Translations under genes and position numbers: made by a program
Assembly (NCBI GenBank): GCA_024583055.1
Contig: CP102145.1
Span: 1,364,001 to 1,428,000 of the forward strand
From: Streptococcus suis
Lineage (GTDB): Bacteria; Bacillota; Bacilli; Lactobacillales; Streptococcaceae
Direction: 5' to 3'
Length of the DNA stretch: 64,000 nucleotides
In this document: piece by piece, positions 29,197 through 39,305 of the stretch
Position numbering within the stretch: the stretch's first letter is position 1
Layout: every line of letters starts with the position of its first letter
Notes under the pieces: generated by a model
Told to the model about the DNA's origin: nothing
Databases searched by the model: none
What the model saw: only the letters and a program-made list of their open reading frames with translations

Positions 29197-29234
29197 GACT
29201 AGAAGTCGCAAAGATTTCTCCATGCGACCTAGTC
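29197..29234. other. Hairpin in the rplO-rpmD spacer
   Basis: In the 143-bp gap, GACTAG and GTCGC (29197-29209) pair with GCGAC and CTAGTC (29224-29234). No T-tract, so probably not a terminator. Confidence 0.5.
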
Positions 29235-29259
29235 TGTTTATTGTTAACTTTAGTATAAG

Positions 29260-29442
29260 TTACTTAACTTCTTCAACAGTTACCAAGTGAGAGATAGCGT
29301 TCACCATTCCAAGAATAGCTGGGTTATCTTCCTTAACAACTGAGCTGTTCAATTTACCAAGTCCAAGTGCAACAACTGTTTTACGTTGCTCTGGTTTGCG
29401 ACCGATTGGAGACTTAGTCAAAGTAATTTTAATTTGAGCCAT
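29260..29442 (-). CDS. rpmD: 50S ribosomal protein uL30
   Basis: 60 residues starting [20 protein letters not shown], typical of uL30. Between rpsE and rplO. AAAGGAGAT precedes the start. Confidence 0.97.
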   Translation of the reverse strand: MAQIKITLTKSPIGRKPEQRKTVVALGLGKLNSSVVKEDNPAILGMVNAISHLVTVEEVK

Positions 29443-29456
29443 GAGTATCTCCTTTC

Positions 29457-29951
29457 TTATGCTAAATCAGAAACTGATATGCCACGAAGTGCAGCCACTT
29501 CTTCAGCACGTTTCAATTGTTTCAAACCTTCAACAGTTGCACGAACGATGTTGATTGGTGTGTTTGAACCGAGTGACTTAGATGTCACATCAGCGATACC
29601 AGCCAATTCGATTACGGCACGAGTTGCACCACCGGCAGCAACCCCAGAACCTTCTGAAGCTGGTTTCAACATAACACGAGCTCCACCGAATTCTGAACGA
29701 ACTTCGTGAGGAATAGTTGTACCAACCATTGGTACTTCAATCATGTTTTTCTTAGCAGATTCAACTGCTTTACGGATAGCTTCTGGTACTTCTTGAGCTT
29801 TACCAGTACCGAAACCTACGCGACCGTTACGGTCACCAACAACCACAAGAGCTGCAAAACGAAGACGACGTCCACCTTTAACAACTTTTGTAACACGGTT
29901 GATGGCTACTACGCGTTCTTCAATTTCAACTGCGTTATCTTTGAATGCCAT
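29457..29951 (-). CDS. rpsE: 30S ribosomal protein uS5
   Basis: 164 residues. The double-stranded RNA-binding part with [16 protein letters not shown] and the C-terminal [15 protein letters not shown] segment are typical. Part of the mRNA entry tunnel and important for decoding accuracy. 14 bp upstream of rpmD. Confidence 0.98.
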   Translation of the reverse strand: MAFKDNAVEIEERVVAINRVTKVVKGGRRLRFAALVVVGDRNGRVGFGTGKAQEVPEAIRKAVESAKKNMIEVPMVGTTIPHEVRSEFGGARVMLKPASEGSGVAAGGATRAVIELAGIADVTSKSLGSNTPINIVRATVEGLKQLKRAEEVAALRGISVSDLA

Positions 29952-29969
29952 TTCTTAGTGTCCTCCCTA

Positions 29970-30326
29970 TTAGAATTTCAATCCGTTTTCACGAGCTGAT
30001 TCAGCCAAAGCTTTCACACGTCCGTGATAGAGATATCCACCGCGGTCAAAGACCACTTCAGAAATACCTTTAGCTACCGCGCGTTCAGCAACGAGTTTAC
30101 CTACAACAACAGCTTGTTCTGTCTTAGTACCTTTTGAAACTTCTTTATCAAGAGTAGAAGCGCTTGCGAGCGTTACACCCGCTACGTCATCAATCACTTG
30201 AGCGTAGATGCCTGTATTAGAACGGAAAATGTTCAAACGTGGGCGAGCAGCAGTTCCAGAGATTTTACCGCGAACGCGACGGTGGCGTTTTTGGCGGATT
30301 TTGTTTTTATCTGGTTTTGAAATCAC
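29970..30326 (-). CDS. rplR: 50S ribosomal protein uL18
   Basis: 118 residues binding 5S r[21 protein letters not shown] and the [17 protein letters not shown] end are diagnostic. The GTG at 30326 (ISKPDK after the initiator) is preferred over a GTG three codons upstream, because AAGAGG is then well placed and the length equals that of other streptococcal uL18 proteins. Confidence 0.95.
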   Translation of the reverse strand: MISKPDKNKIRQKRHRRVRGKISGTAARPRLNIFRSNTGIYAQVIDDVAGVTLASASTLDKEVSKGTKTEQAVVVGKLVAERAVAKGISEVVFDRGGYLYHGRVKALAESARENGLKF

Positions 30327-30414
30327 AATATTCACCTCTTAATGTATGATTCTGTTTCTTGCGAAACAATTTGAGAAATAGTCAGCCAGGTGGCTAAGCC
30401 ACCTCAGCAAGCTA

Positions 30415-30951
30415 TTATTTACCTGTTTTACCTTCTTTACGGCGAACAAATTCACCAACGTAGCGAATACCTTTACCTTTGTATGGCTCAGGAGCGCGAA
30501 GGCTACGGATGTAAGCTGCTGTTTGACCAACAACTTCTTTGTTGATACCAGACACGACGATTTGTGTTGGTGTTGGAACTTCAAATGTAATACCTTCTGG
30601 TGCAACCACTTCATCTGGATGTGATTTACCAACAGCAAGGGTCAATTTGTTACCAGCCAATTGAGCACGGTAACCGACACCACGCATTTCAAGTTCTTTT
30701 TTGAAGCCTTCAGAAACACCAACAACCATGTTGTTGAGGTTAGCACGGCTAGTACCGTGAATAGTCTTCATTTCTTTTGAATCGTTTGGACGGTGAAGAG
30801 TAACTTCTGTACCTTCCACACGGATTTCAATAGCAGTTGGGAATTCACGAGTCAATTCCCCTTTAGGTCCTTTTACAGTTACCACACCGTTGTCTTGAGT
30901 AAGCTCAACACCAGCAGGCAATGTAATTACTTTATTACCAATACGTGACAT
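30415..30951 (-). CDS. rplF: 50S ribosomal protein uL6
   Basis: 178 residues starting [18 protein letters not shown] and ending with the [20 protein letters not shown] motif. Sits near the factor-binding site of the 50S subunit. Between rpsH and rplR; its upstream spacer is long and strongly folded. Confidence 0.98.
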   Translation of the reverse strand: MSRIGNKVITLPAGVELTQDNGVVTVKGPKGELTREFPTAIEIRVEGTEVTLHRPNDSKEMKTIHGTSRANLNNMVVGVSEGFKKELEMRGVGYRAQLAGNKLTLAVGKSHPDEVVAPEGITFEVPTPTQIVVSGINKEVVGQTAAYIRSLRAPEPYKGKGIRYVGEFVRRKEGKTGK

Positions 30952-31016
30952 ATTTTTTAATTCTCCTGTTAAATTATCAGGCCGTCAAGCGACCAGTTTT
31001 CACGGGGGCTCATTTA

Positions 31017-31189
31017 AACACGGACAATAGCCCGTGTTCGATTGAGCAGGTTTTATGATACCTTCAAATCAGATTATTAGATTTGAAGCCGAGCTGTGAC
31101 CTGTGTGAAAAAGATAAATCAAACTTGAATGCAAGCATTCTTCGTTTGATTTCCTATTTTCACTTGGGTCACTACGCTCTCAGTATCAT
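31017..31189. other. Branched RNA structure in the rpsH-rplF spacer
   Basis: Four nested pairings. Outer stem ATGATAC (31055-31061) with GTATCAT (31183-31189). Inside, arm B is CTTCAAATC/GATTTGAAG (31062-31088). Arm A is a long stem: GTGACC, GTGAAAA, AAATCAAAC and GAATGC (31096-31132) with their complements (31135-31172). A separate AACACGG/CCGTGTT hairpin lies at 31017-31038. No ORF of note. Could be a folded mobile repeat or a processing/regulatory site. Confidence 0.65.
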
Positions 31190-31193
31190 CCAA

Positions 31194-31592
31194 TTACCAA
31201 ACGTATGCGATAACCTCACCACCAACGTTCTTTTGACGAGCTTGTTTGTCAGTCAAAAGACCTTCTGATGTAGAGATAATTGCGATTCCAAGTCCGTTAA
31301 GAACTTTAGGAATATCTTCACGTTTTGAGTAAACACGAAGACCTGGTTTTGAAACGCGTTTCAAGTTTGTGATAACACGCTCGCCGTTCACACCGTATTT
31401 CAAGAATACGCGAATGATGCCTTGTTTGTCATCTTCGATGAATTCAACGTTTTTTACAAAACCTTCGTTTTTAAGGATTGTAGCAATACCTTTTTTGATG
31501 TTTGATGCAGGCACTTCAAGCACTTCGTGTTTCGCTTGGTTGGCATTACGAATGCGTGTTAAAAAGTCTGCAATTGGGTCAGTCATAACCAT
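31194..31592 (-). CDS. rpsH: 30S ribosomal protein uS8
   Basis: 132 residues starting [20 protein letters not shown], ending [12 protein letters not shown] primary 16S rRNA binder and, in many bacteria, the autoregulator of the spc operon. Start may be the first or second Met. Flanked by two long spacers. Confidence 0.97.
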   Translation of the reverse strand: MVMTDPIADFLTRIRNANQAKHEVLEVPASNIKKGIATILKNEGFVKNVEFIEDDKQGIIRVFLKYGVNGERVITNLKRVSKPGLRVYSKREDIPKVLNGLGIAIISTSEGLLTDKQARQKNVGGEVIAYVW

Positions 31593-31781
31593 TTGTTGTT
31601 TCTCCTCTTACTAGCAGTTTGATTAGATCACTTGCTAGTTAATGATGTCCTTACGGACAAGTGATATGTGTATATAGAATAAGTTGCTAGTCCTAAGCAA
31701 GTCTAGGAAACACTTTGCAGGCAGTACTAACGTACAGCAAGAAGCGCTATCGACGAATTGCAACGCAATAGCAAATTATTC
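31593..31781. other. Folded spacer between rpsN and rpsH
   Basis: 189 bp without a gene. Pairings include ACTAGCA with TTGCTAGT (about 31609-31640) and CACTTG...GTCC-TTAC-GGAC...CAAGTG (about 31630-31664). In other bacteria uS8 represses its operon by binding an mRNA structure, so a regulatory role is possible but unproven. Confidence 0.4.
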
Positions 31782-31967
31782 TTACCAAGAAGCTTTTGTT
31801 ACGCCAGGAATTTGTCCAAGGTAAGCCAAGTCGCGGAAGCATACACGGCACAATTTGAATTTGCGGTAAACTGAGTGTGGACGTCCACATTTTTCACAGC
31901 GTGTGTAAGCTTGTGTAGAGAACTTAGCTGGGCGTTTGTTCTTAGCGATCATTGATTTTTTAGCCAT
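31782..31967 (-). CDS. rpsN: 30S ribosomal protein uS14, type Z
   Basis: 61 residues with zinc ligands C24, C27, C40 and C43, the short zinc-binding form. Begins [20 protein letters not shown]. Required for assembly of the 30S head. 14 bp downstream of rplE. Confidence 0.97.
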   Translation of the reverse strand: MAKKSMIAKNKRPAKFSTQAYTRCEKCGRPHSVYRKFKLCRVCFRDLAYLGQIPGVTKASW

Positions 31968-31981
31968 TTATTCTCTCCCTC

Positions 31982-32524
31982 TTATTTTGCAAACGGCATA
32001 CCAAGGCCAGTAAGCAATGCACGTGATTCTTCGTCAGTGTTAGCAGTTGTAACGATAACGATATCCATACCGCGAGTTTTATCAACATCGTCGAAGTTGA
32101 TTTCTGGGAAGATCAATTGCTCTTTCACACCAAGTGTGTAGTTACCACGTCCGTCGAATGACTTAGTTGGTACACCGTGGAAGTCACGTACACGTGGAAG
32201 TGAAACTGTAACCAATTTGTCCAAGAACTCATACATACGTTCGCCACGAAGAGTTACTTTCGCACCGATCGCAACACCCTCACGAAGACGGAAGCCGGCG
32301 ATTGATTTCTTAGCTTTAGTGATAAGTGGTTTTTGACCTGAGATCAAAGCCAATTCTTGAGCAGCTTTCTCAAGGTTTTTAGCGTTAGAAACAGCGTCAC
32401 CAACACCCATGTTCAAAACGATCTTATCAACTTTTGGCACAGCCATAACTGAAGAATAGTTAAATTGTTCAGTCAAAGCAGGAACTACTTCATTAAGATA
32501 TTTTTCTTTTAAACGATTTGCCAT
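31982..32524 (-). CDS. rplE: 50S ribosomal protein uL5
   Basis: 180 residues starting [20 protein letters not shown], with the [13 protein letters not shown] and [13 protein letters not shown] segments. Binds 5S rRNA and contacts the P-site tRNA. In rplX-rplE-rpsN order, with AAAGGAGAAG before the start. Confidence 0.98.
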   Translation of the reverse strand: MANRLKEKYLNEVVPALTEQFNYSSVMAVPKVDKIVLNMGVGDAVSNAKNLEKAAQELALISGQKPLITKAKKSIAGFRLREGVAIGAKVTLRGERMYEFLDKLVTVSLPRVRDFHGVPTKSFDGRGNYTLGVKEQLIFPEINFDDVDKTRGMDIVIVTTANTDEESRALLTGLGMPFAK

Positions 32525-32547
32525 TATACTTCTCCTTTCCTTCGTGA

Positions 32548-32853
32548 TTAATCAAGCACTTCGCCTGATTTTTTATTGTAGCGAACTTTTTTGCCGTCTA
32601 CAAACTTGTAACCAACGCGTCCTGCAACACCATTTTTGTCAAGAACTTGAACGTTTGACACATGGATTGGAGCTTCTTTTTCAACGATAGCACCTTGAGG
32701 GTTTTCGCTGTTTGGTTTTTGGTGTTTCTTAACGATGTTAACACCTTCAACAATAACTTTGTTTACTTTTGGAAGTGCTGTTACGACAAGAGCTTCAACG
32801 CCTTTGTCTTTACCAGCGATTACGCGAACTTTATCGCCTTTTTTTACAAACAT
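32548..32853 (-). CDS. rplX: 50S ribosomal protein uL24
   Basis: 101 residues starting [18 protein letters not shown], the KOW motif of uL24, one of the first proteins to bind 23S rRNA. TAGGAGAAAT precedes the start. Separated from rplN by a long spacer. Confidence 0.98.
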   Translation of the reverse strand: MFVKKGDKVRVIAGKDKGVEALVVTALPKVNKVIVEGVNIVKKHQKPNSENPQGAIVEKEAPIHVSNVQVLDKNGVAGRVGYKFVDGKKVRYNKKSGEVLD

Positions 32854-32890
32854 TTGATTTCTCCTATAATTTCTTACGCCCTAATGGGCA

Positions 32891-32914
32891 CCCTGGTTAG
32901 TAATTTAACCAGGG
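32891..32914. other. Hairpin in the rplN-rplX spacer
   Basis: CCCTGGTTA/TAACCAGGG with a 6-nt loop, preceded by GCCC/GGGC. The spacer is 182 bp, far longer than neighbouring gaps, and has no T-tract terminator. Confidence 0.5.
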
Positions 32915-33035
32915 GACTTAGTTTGTTTTCTAGTTTACTAAATCCGTCACAGACTTCGTTAGTTTGTTTTGATGTACCCAAGTACTATCTGCAACAAACT
33001 GCCTAGTCTGTAACAAATTTTCTAAAACTATTTGA

Positions 33036-33404
33036 TTAAAGTACTTCTGGTGCCAATGAAACGATTTTCATGAAACCGCCATCACGCAATTCACGTGCCA
33101 CTGGGCCAAAGATACGAGTTCCGCGAGGGTTTTTGTCTTCACGGATGATAACTGCAGCATTCTCATCGAATTTGATGTATGAACCATCAGCACGACGAGC
33201 ACCTGTCTTAGTACGAACGATAACGGCTTTAACAACGTCACCTTTTTTAACCGCACCACCAGGAGTAGCTTGTTTTACTGAAGCAACGATGATGTCGCCG
33301 ATGTTCGCGAATTTACGTCCTGAACCACCAAGAACTTTGATTGTCAAGATTTCACGTGCGCCACTGTTGTCAGCAACTTTCAAACGAGTTTCTGTTTGAA
33401 TCAT
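33036..33404 (-). CDS. rplN: 50S ribosomal protein uL14
   Basis: 122 residues starting [19 protein letters not shown], ending IVSLAPEVL. Located at the subunit interface. Follows rpsQ after 24 bp. Confidence 0.98.
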   Translation of the reverse strand: MIQTETRLKVADNSGAREILTIKVLGGSGRKFANIGDIIVASVKQATPGGAVKKGDVVKAVIVRTKTGARRADGSYIKFDENAAVIIREDKNPRGTRIFGPVARELRDGGFMKIVSLAPEVL

Positions 33405-33428
33405 GTCAATTTTCTCCTTTCAGGTTGA

Positions 33429-33689
33429 TTAAATGATAACTGCCTCTTCCACAACTTCTACAAGACGGAAACGTTTTGTAGCTGAAAGTGGGCGAGTTTC
33501 CATGATACGAACGATATCGCCTTCTTTAGCAACATTGTTTTCATCATGAGCTTTGTACTTTTTAGAGTAGTTAATACGTTTACCATAGACTGGGTGGTTA
33601 CGTTTTGTTTCAACTACAACTGTGATTGTTTTGTCCATTTTGTCAGATACTACGCGTCCAACAAGAACTTTACGATTATTGCGTTCCAT
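33429..33689 (-). CDS. rpsQ: 30S ribosomal protein uS17
   Basis: 86 residues starting [20 protein letters not shown], with the [20 protein letters not shown] core. An early 16S rRNA binder. Between rpmC and rplN. Confidence 0.98.
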
Positions 33690-33712
33690 TGAAATTCTCC
33701 TTTCCCAATCTA

Positions 33713-33919
33713 TTATTTAGTTTCAGATTGCACAGTTTTGATACGTGCAATTTGTTTCTTCACTTCGTTCAAACGAGCAGTTTGCTCAAGTTGACCAGCA
33801 GCAGCTTGGAAACGAAGTTCGAAGAGTTCTTTCTTCAATTCGTTTTCTTTCTTAGCAAGTTCTTCTTGAGAAAGGCCACGAAGTTCTTTTACAAAATCTT
33901 TAATTTCTTGAAGTTTCAT
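33713..33919 (-). CDS. rpmC: 50S ribosomal protein uL29
   Basis: 68 residues, mostly helical ([20 protein letters not shown]). Sits at the tunnel exit and helps form the docking site for SRP and trigger factor. 9 bp after rplP. Confidence 0.97.
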
Positions 33920-33928
33920 GTCTTCTCC

Positions 33929-34342
33929 TTATTCTGCTTCACGTTTTACGAATTTAACTTTAACTGGCAATTTGTGACCAGCAAGGCGGAATGCTTCACG
34001 TGCGATTTCTTCAGAAACGCCAGCTACTTCAAACATAACCTTACCGCGTTTAACTGGAGCTACCCAACCTTCAGGAGCACCTTTACCAGAACCCATACGT
34101 ACACCGATAGCTTTAGCAGTGTATGATTTGTGTGGGAAGATCTTAATCCAAACTTTACCACCACGTTTCATGTAACGCGTCATAGCGATACGGGCAGCTT
34201 CGATTTGGCGGTTTGTAATCCATGAGCTAGTAGTTGCTTGAAGACCGTATTGACCAAAGTCTACTTGTTTTCCACCTTTAGCTTCACCGCGCATTTTTCC
34301 ACGGAATTCACGACGGTGTTTTACACGTTTAGGTACTAACAT
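33929..34342 (-). CDS. rplP: 50S ribosomal protein uL16
   Basis: 137 residues starting [20 protein letters not shown]. Organises the A-site tRNA region of the 50S subunit. Three bases separate it from rpsC, implying coupled translation. Confidence 0.98.
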
Positions 34343-34345
34343 TTG

Positions 34346-34999
34346 TTATTTACCTCCTTTAGTGTTTTTACGAGCTGGAAGAACTTCACCACGGTAGATC
34401 CATACTTTGATACCAAGTTTACCGTAAGTTGTCAAAGCTTCTTCCCAAGCGTAGTCGATATCCGCACGAAGTGTATGAAGAGGAACAGTTCCTTCTGAGT
34501 AGCCTTCTGCACGAGCAATATCAGCTCCATTCAAACGACCAGAAACTTGTGTTTTGATACCTTTTGCACCAGCGCGCATTGCACGTTGGATAGCTTGTTT
34601 TTGAGCACGGCGGAATGCCACACGTTGCTCCAATTGACGAGCGATTGACTCACCAACAAGGTGTGCATCCAAATCAGGTTGTTTGATTTCGATGATGTTG
34701 ATGTGTACTTGTTTACCAGTCAATTTGTTCAATTGAGCACGAAGTGCATCAACGTTGCTACCAGCTTTACCGATAACCATACCTGGTTTAGCAGTGTGGA
34801 TAGAAACGATAACTTTGTTTACAGCACGTTCGATTTCGATTGTTGATGTTGACGCATCAGCCAATTCTTTTTTGATAAAGTTGCGGATTGCAAGATCTTC
34901 ATGAAGGTAATCCGCGTATTCTTTTTCAGCATACCATTTAGCATCCCAATCACGGATGATGCCAACACGCATACCAATTGGATGTACTTTTTGACCCAC
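34346..34999 (-). CDS. rpsC: 30S ribosomal protein uS3
   Basis: 217 residues starting [22 protein letters not shown] domain around [10 protein letters not shown] and the C-terminal [11 protein letters not shown]. Lines the mRNA entry channel. Between rplV and rplP. Confidence 0.98.
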   Translation of the reverse strand: MGQKVHPIGMRVGIIRDWDAKWYAEKEYADYLHEDLAIRNFIKKELADASTSTIEIERAVNKVIVSIHTAKPGMVIGKAGSNVDALRAQLNKLTGKQVHINIIEIKQPDLDAHLVGESIARQLEQRVAFRRAQKQAIQRAMRAGAKGIKTQVSGRLNGADIARAEGYSEGTVPLHTLRADIDYAWEEALTTYGKLGIKVWIYRGEVLPARKNTKGGK

Positions 35000-35011
35000 G
35001 TTTTTACCTCC

Positions 35012-35356
35012 TTATTTCTCTGCCACAACTACAGTGATGTGAGCTGTGCGTTTGTTGATTGGTGAAGCAGAACCTTTCGCACGTGGACGGAAACGTTTCA
35101 ACGTTGGCCCTTCGTTTGCGAATGCTTCGCTGACTACCAAGTTAGCTTTTTCCAAACCAAAGTTGTTTTCAGCGTTAGCGATTGCTGAGTTCAAAACTCC
35201 CTCGATAATGCCTGCAGCTTTGTTTGGTGTGAATTTCAAGATTGCGATTGCGTCTGCTACGCTTTTGCCACGGATGTTATCCAAGACAAGACGTGATTTA
35301 CGAGGTGAAACACGTACTGTGCGAGCAGTTGCTTTAGCTGAAGTAATTTCTGCCAT
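35012..35356 (-). CDS. rplV: 50S ribosomal protein uL22
   Basis: 114 residues; [20 protein letters not shown] is typical. Its beta-hairpin ([20 protein letters not shown]) lines the exit tunnel, where macrolide resistance changes arise; no oddity is obvious here. Confidence 0.98.
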   Translation of the reverse strand: MAEITSAKATARTVRVSPRKSRLVLDNIRGKSVADAIAILKFTPNKAAGIIEGVLNSAIANAENNFGLEKANLVVSEAFANEGPTLKRFRPRAKGSASPINKRTAHITVVVAEK

Positions 35357-35373
35357 TGTGTTTTCCTCCTAAA

Positions 35374-35655
35374 TTATTTACGACGAGTTTTCTTGTCGTC
35401 AGCAGCATGACCTTTGTAAGTACGAGTTGGTGCAAATTCACCAAGTTTGTGACCTACCATGTCTTCTTGAATGTATACAGGTACATGTTTACGTCCATCG
35501 TAAACTGCGATTGTATAACCGATGAAACTTGGGAAGATCGTTGAACGACGTGACCAAGTTTTAATTACTTTTTTCTTTTCGTCATTTGCTTGAGCTTCAA
35601 CTTTTTTCATCAAATGCTCATCGACGAAAGGTCCTTTTTTAAGACTACGTCCCAT
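35374..35655 (-). CDS. rpsS: 30S ribosomal protein uS19
   Basis: 93 residues from the ATG at 35655 ([20 protein letters not shown]), with AAAGGAGAAA upstream. The frame is open 30 codons further, into the long rplB-rpsS spacer, but the family start is clear. Works with uS13 in the 30S head. Confidence 0.97.
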
Positions 35656-35746
35656 TTTAGTGTTTTCTCCTTTAAAATATGTACCACAGCGGCTTGGGAG
35701 CCGGACAGAACCCCAGTTACCGTGTTCGTTGTCCTGCCCCCGCACA

Positions 35747-35795
35747 GTTGATTAGGAGTTTCGATGTAGCTAAGCTACTAGAAACTGCAATCAAC
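35747..35795. other. Long hairpin in the rplB-rpsS spacer
   Basis: GTTGATT, AGTTTC and GTAGC (35747-35770) pair with GCTAC, GAAACT and AATCAAC (35774-35795), leaving a 3-nt loop and two small internal loops. The 250-bp spacer has no gene and no T-tract. Confidence 0.6.
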
Positions 35796-35905
35796 CACTG
35801 CGTCAAACTGGCATTTCAATCAAACTGAGGTGCTGGAATAGTCAGCCCATAACAAACCCTACCGAGTTGGCGGATGATATAGAATGCTATGCAACTAAGA
35901 ATATA

Positions 35906-36739
35906 TTATTTTTGGTTGCGACGACGAACGATAAGTTTGTCAGATTTAGCTTTCTTGTTACGAGTTTTCAAACCAAGAGCTGGTTTACCCCATGGTGTAG
36001 ATGGTGCTTTACGACCAACTGGTGCTTTACCTTCACCACCACCGTGTGGGTGATCGTTAGGGTTCATCACAGAACCGCGAACTGTTGGACGGATACCTTT
36101 CCAACGGCTACGACCTGCTTTACCAAGGTTAACAAGGCCATGTTGTTCGTTACCTACAGTACCAACAGTAGCACGGCAAGTACCAAGGATCATACGAACT
36201 TCACCTGATTGAAGGCGAACAAGAACGTATTTACCTTCTTGACCAAGAACCTGTGCAGATGCACCGGCAGCACGAACCAACTCACCACCGCGACCTGGTT
36301 TCAACTCGATGTTGTGAACAACAGTACCGACTGGGATGTTTGCAAGTGGAAGTGCGTTACCAACTTTGATATCTGCTTCTGGGCCTGAAACGATGCGTTG
36401 ACCAACTTCAAGTCCTTTAGGAGCAATGATATAAGCTTTAACACCGTCTGTGTAGTGTACAAGAGCGATGTTTGCTGAACGGTTTGGATCGTATTCGATC
36501 GTTTTAACGATTGCTTCAACGCCATCTTTGTTACGTTTGAAGTCTACCAAACGGTAGAAACGTTTGTGACCGCCACCTTGGTGACGAACAGTGATGCGAC
36601 CGTTGTTGTTACGACCAGCTTTGCTCTTCAAAGCAACAAGCAAGCTTTTTTCTGGAGTGCTTGTTGTGATTTCAGCGAAGTCCAAAGAAGTCATGTTACG
36701 ACGGCCATTTGTCGTTGGTTTATAAACTTTAATACCCAC
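35906..36739 (-). CDS. rplB: 50S ribosomal protein uL2
   Basis: 277 residues with the conserved C-terminal [20 protein letters not shown] motif, whose His is near the peptidyl transferase centre. Needed for subunit joining. Follows rplW after 17 bp. Confidence 0.98.
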   Translation of the reverse strand: MGIKVYKPTTNGRRNMTSLDFAEITTSTPEKSLLVALKSKAGRNNNGRITVRHQGGGHKRFYRLVDFKRNKDGVEAIVKTIEYDPNRSANIALVHYTDGVKAYIIAPKGLEVGQRIVSGPEADIKVGNALPLANIPVGTVVHNIELKPGRGGELVRAAGASAQVLGQEGKYVLVRLQSGEVRMILGTCRATVGTVGNEQHGLVNLGKAGRSRWKGIRPTVRGSVMNPNDHPHGGGEGKAPVGRKAPSTPWGKPALGLKTRNKKAKSDKLIVRRRNQK

Positions 36740-36756
36740 GTTAATTCCTCCTTTGA

Positions 36757-37056
36757 TTATTCAGCGTCAGCTGTAGCGAACAATTCGATCGCTTTTGAAT
36801 CAGCAGCCAATGTGATGATTGCTTTTTTCACTTTATTTGTGCGACCTACATAACGACCTACGCGTTTTGTTTTAGGTTTCACGTTGATTGTGTTAACATT
36901 TGCAACTTTAACTCCCTCGAATGCAGCTTCAACAGCTTGCTTGATCAAGAGTTTGTGTGCACGAGTGTCAACTTCAAATACATACTTGCCTGCTTCGAGT
37001 TGGCCCATTGAGCTTTCTGTGATGACAGGTTTTTTGATAACATCATACAAATTCAT
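36757..37056 (-). CDS. rplW: 50S ribosomal protein uL23
   Basis: 99 residues starting [17 protein letters not shown]. The main docking protein for trigger factor and SRP at the tunnel exit. Its start overlaps the rplD stop as TAATG, so translation is coupled. Confidence 0.98.
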   Translation of the reverse strand: MNLYDVIKKPVITESSMGQLEAGKYVFEVDTRAHKLLIKQAVEAAFEGVKVANVNTINVKPKTKRVGRYVGRTNKVKKAIITLAADSKAIELFATADAE

Positions 37057-37679
37057 TATGCAAGAACCTCCTCAATTTTAGAGATAGCTGCTTGAGTTAC
37101 AAGAAGTTTGTCTGCATTTGCGATGTCAAGTACGCTTGCAGTTGTTGCAGTTGCAACTTTAACTCCTGGGATGTTACGAGCAGAAAGAGCTGCGAATTCG
37201 TTGCCTTCTTCAAGAATAACAAGGACTTTAGAATCAATGCTCAATGCTGCAAGTACTTTTGCAAATTCAGCAGTTTTTGGAGCTGTGAATTCAAGTGAGT
37301 TAACAGCTACAAATTTGTTTTCAGCAACTTTTTCTGAGTAAACAGATTTAAGTGCCAAGCGACGAACTTTTTGTGGAAGTTTGTACGCGTATGAACGTGG
37401 AGTTGGTCCGAAGACTACGCCACCACCACGCCATTGTGGTGAACGGATAGAACCTTGACGAGCACGTCCAGTTCCTTTTTGACGCCATGGTTTGCGTCCG
37501 CCACCTGAGACTGCTGAACGGTTTTTAACTGCGTGAGTACCTTGACGAAGGCTAGCACGTTGGCTGATGATCACATCAAATACAACTGCTTGGTTTGGCT
37601 CGATACCAAAGATCGCATCGTTAAGAACTACTTCACCAGCTTGTTTACCAGTTTGGTCAAATAATGTTACGTTTGCCAT
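37056..37679 (-). CDS. rplD: 50S ribosomal protein uL4
   Basis: 207 residues starting [20 protein letters not shown]. The tunnel-lining loop includes [19 protein letters not shown]. In many bacteria uL4 represses the S10 operon. Between rplC and rplW. Confidence 0.98.
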   Translation of the reverse strand: MANVTLFDQTGKQAGEVVLNDAIFGIEPNQAVVFDVIISQRASLRQGTHAVKNRSAVSGGGRKPWRQKGTGRARQGSIRSPQWRGGGVVFGPTPRSYAYKLPQKVRRLALKSVYSEKVAENKFVAVNSLEFTAPKTAEFAKVLAALSIDSKVLVILEEGNEFAALSARNIPGVKVATATTASVLDIANADKLLVTQAAISKIEEVLA

Positions 37680-37703
37680 TTCGACTGATTTCCCCTTTCC
37701 TTA

Positions 37704-38330
37704 TTATTTACCAGCTTTAACTGCTGACTTGATAGTGATAAGAGATTTCTTAGCACCTGGTACGTTACCTTTGATAAGGATAACGTTCTTTTCTGGAACA
37801 ACTTGTACAACTTCAAGGTTTTGAATTGTTACACGGTTGCCGCCCATGCGACCTGCAAGGTTTTTACCTTTGAATACACGGTTAGGTGCAACAGGACCCA
37901 TAGAACCTGGACGACGGTGGTAACGAGAACCGTGAGCCATAGGACCACGTGATTGACCATGGCGTTTGATAACACCTTGGAAACCTTTACCTTTAGATGT
38001 ACCAGTTACATCAACAACATCACCAGCTGCGAAAGTTTCAACTGTAATTTCTTGTCCAACTTCCAAGCCTTCAATGTTTTTGAATTCACGAATGAAGCGC
38101 TTAGGAGCTGTGTTAGCTTTAGCTACATGGCCTTTGGCAGGTTTGTTGCTCAATACTTCACGTTTGTCATCAAAACCAACTTGAACTGCTGCATAACCAT
38201 CAGTTTCAACTGTTTTCACTTGAAGAACAACGTTTGGAGTTGCTTCGATGACAGTAACAGGGATAAATTCACCAGATTCAGTGAAGATTTGAGTCATTCC
38301 CACTTTTTTCCCTAAGATTCCTTTTGTCAT
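37704..38330 (-). CDS. rplC: 50S ribosomal protein uL3
   Basis: 208 residues starting [20 protein letters not shown]; the loop [20 protein letters not shown] approaches the peptidyl transferase centre. Second gene of the S10 operon. Confidence 0.98.
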
Positions 38331-38409
38331 GAGAAAAATATTCCTTTTCTTATTTTTATAGTTAAAAAGTTTTTAACGAGCGTTTTTCATGCTCTAGATT
38401 GAAATCAGA

Positions 38410-38718
38410 TTACAATTTGATTTCTACGTTTACACCACTTGGAAGATCCAATTTCATCAAAGCGTCAACTGTTTTTTGAGTTGGGTTGATGATATCGATC
38501 AAACGTTTGTGTGTACGCATTTCGAACTGCTCACGAGAATCTTTGTACTTGTGAGTCGCACGGATGATGGTGTAGAGGCTACGTTCTGTTGGAAGTGGAA
38601 CTGGACCTGCTACTTGAGCACCTGTACGAGTTGCAGTTTCAACGATTTTTGCAGCTGCTGTATCAAGTGTACGGTGTTCGTACGCTTTCAAGCGGATGCG
38701 GATTTTTTTGTTTGCCAT
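38410..38718 (-). CDS. rpsJ: 30S ribosomal protein uS10
   Basis: 102 residues starting [19 protein letters not shown]. Ribosomal protein and NusE partner in antitermination. First gene of the S10-spc superoperon, with AAAGGAGAAAAAG before the start. Confidence 0.98.
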   Translation of the reverse strand: MANKKIRIRLKAYEHRTLDTAAAKIVETATRTGAQVAGPVPLPTERSLYTIIRATHKYKDSREQFEMRTHKRLIDIINPTQKTVDALMKLDLPSGVNVEIKL

Positions 38719-38884
38719 CTTTTTCTCCTTTTCGTCTATTTAAGATAATAGGCTAGCTCCACAAGAAAACCAACACGTGTTGCGTGGCAATGCAACCGAG
38801 CGTGTCGCAACCTCTTGCATCAAAGCTACAGCCGTAATTTTTACGGCACTAGAACATTCTATCAAATTATATTGTGCATTGCAA
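38719..38884 (-). promoter_or_regulatory. S10 operon promoter and structured leader
   Basis: Minus strand -35 TTGCAA (38884-38879), 17-nt spacer, -10 TAGAAT (38861-38856). The leader of about 130 nt holds GCCGTAA/TTACGGC (plus 38831-38847) and a GTTGC/GCAAC-rich set of pairings at 38775-38820. This is the expected place for ribosomal-protein autoregulation, but I cannot assign a known leader class. Confidence 0.7.
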
Positions 38885-38956
38885 GAGTTTTTACTTAAAA
38901 ATTTAAAAATCAAATGTAGCGTTACAATAGATGTGAAACTTCTAGAAGTCAAAAAG

Positions 38957-39305
38957 AAGATTCCTTGATATGATAAGAGTACCACCACTCATCAAAAAAG
39001 GAATCTTCTCATGACTAGTATATCACAAAATCTTCGCTATTTACCACATACTCTAGAAACACGTTACCACGCTGTTAAAACCTACCAAAATGGTGCCTCT
39101 GTCGCCTTCATCTGTCGACGTTACAAAGTTTCAAAAGCCTCTCTTATGCGCTGAAAGACCGTTCTCATCGTCCTCTAACACCGCATCCAAAGGCTCATAC
39201 CGAGAAAGAGCTGACATGGATTAAAAACTGCATCAAAAGAAATCCAAACGCAACCCTAATCGAAATCTTCTACAAGCTCAAAACCAACAAGGGATATGAT
39301 AGGCA
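38957..39305 (+). pseudogene. Insertion sequence fragment with broken transposase N terminus
   Basis: An ORF begins at 39011 (MTSISQNLRYLPHTLETRYH) with a helix-turn-helix-like stretch ending KVSKASLMR and then TGA at 39152. Homologous coding resumes in another frame (DRSHRPLTPHP, later KLKTNKGY) until about 39305, so an internal stretch is lost. Upstream AGAAGATTCCTT/AAGGAATCTTCT forms an inverted repeat (38957-39015). Looks like an IS3- or IS481-type HTH transposase half; the catalytic half is absent. Confidence 0.65.

Noticed and set aside
31017-31189. Folded spacer as a CRISPR or tandem repeat
   Set aside because: The repeats are inverted and unequal, with no regular direct repeat and spacer pattern.
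35867-36208. Plus-strand frames antisense to ribosomal protein genes
   Set aside because: Codon bias of highly expressed genes removes stops on the opposite strand; none has a start signal or a domain.
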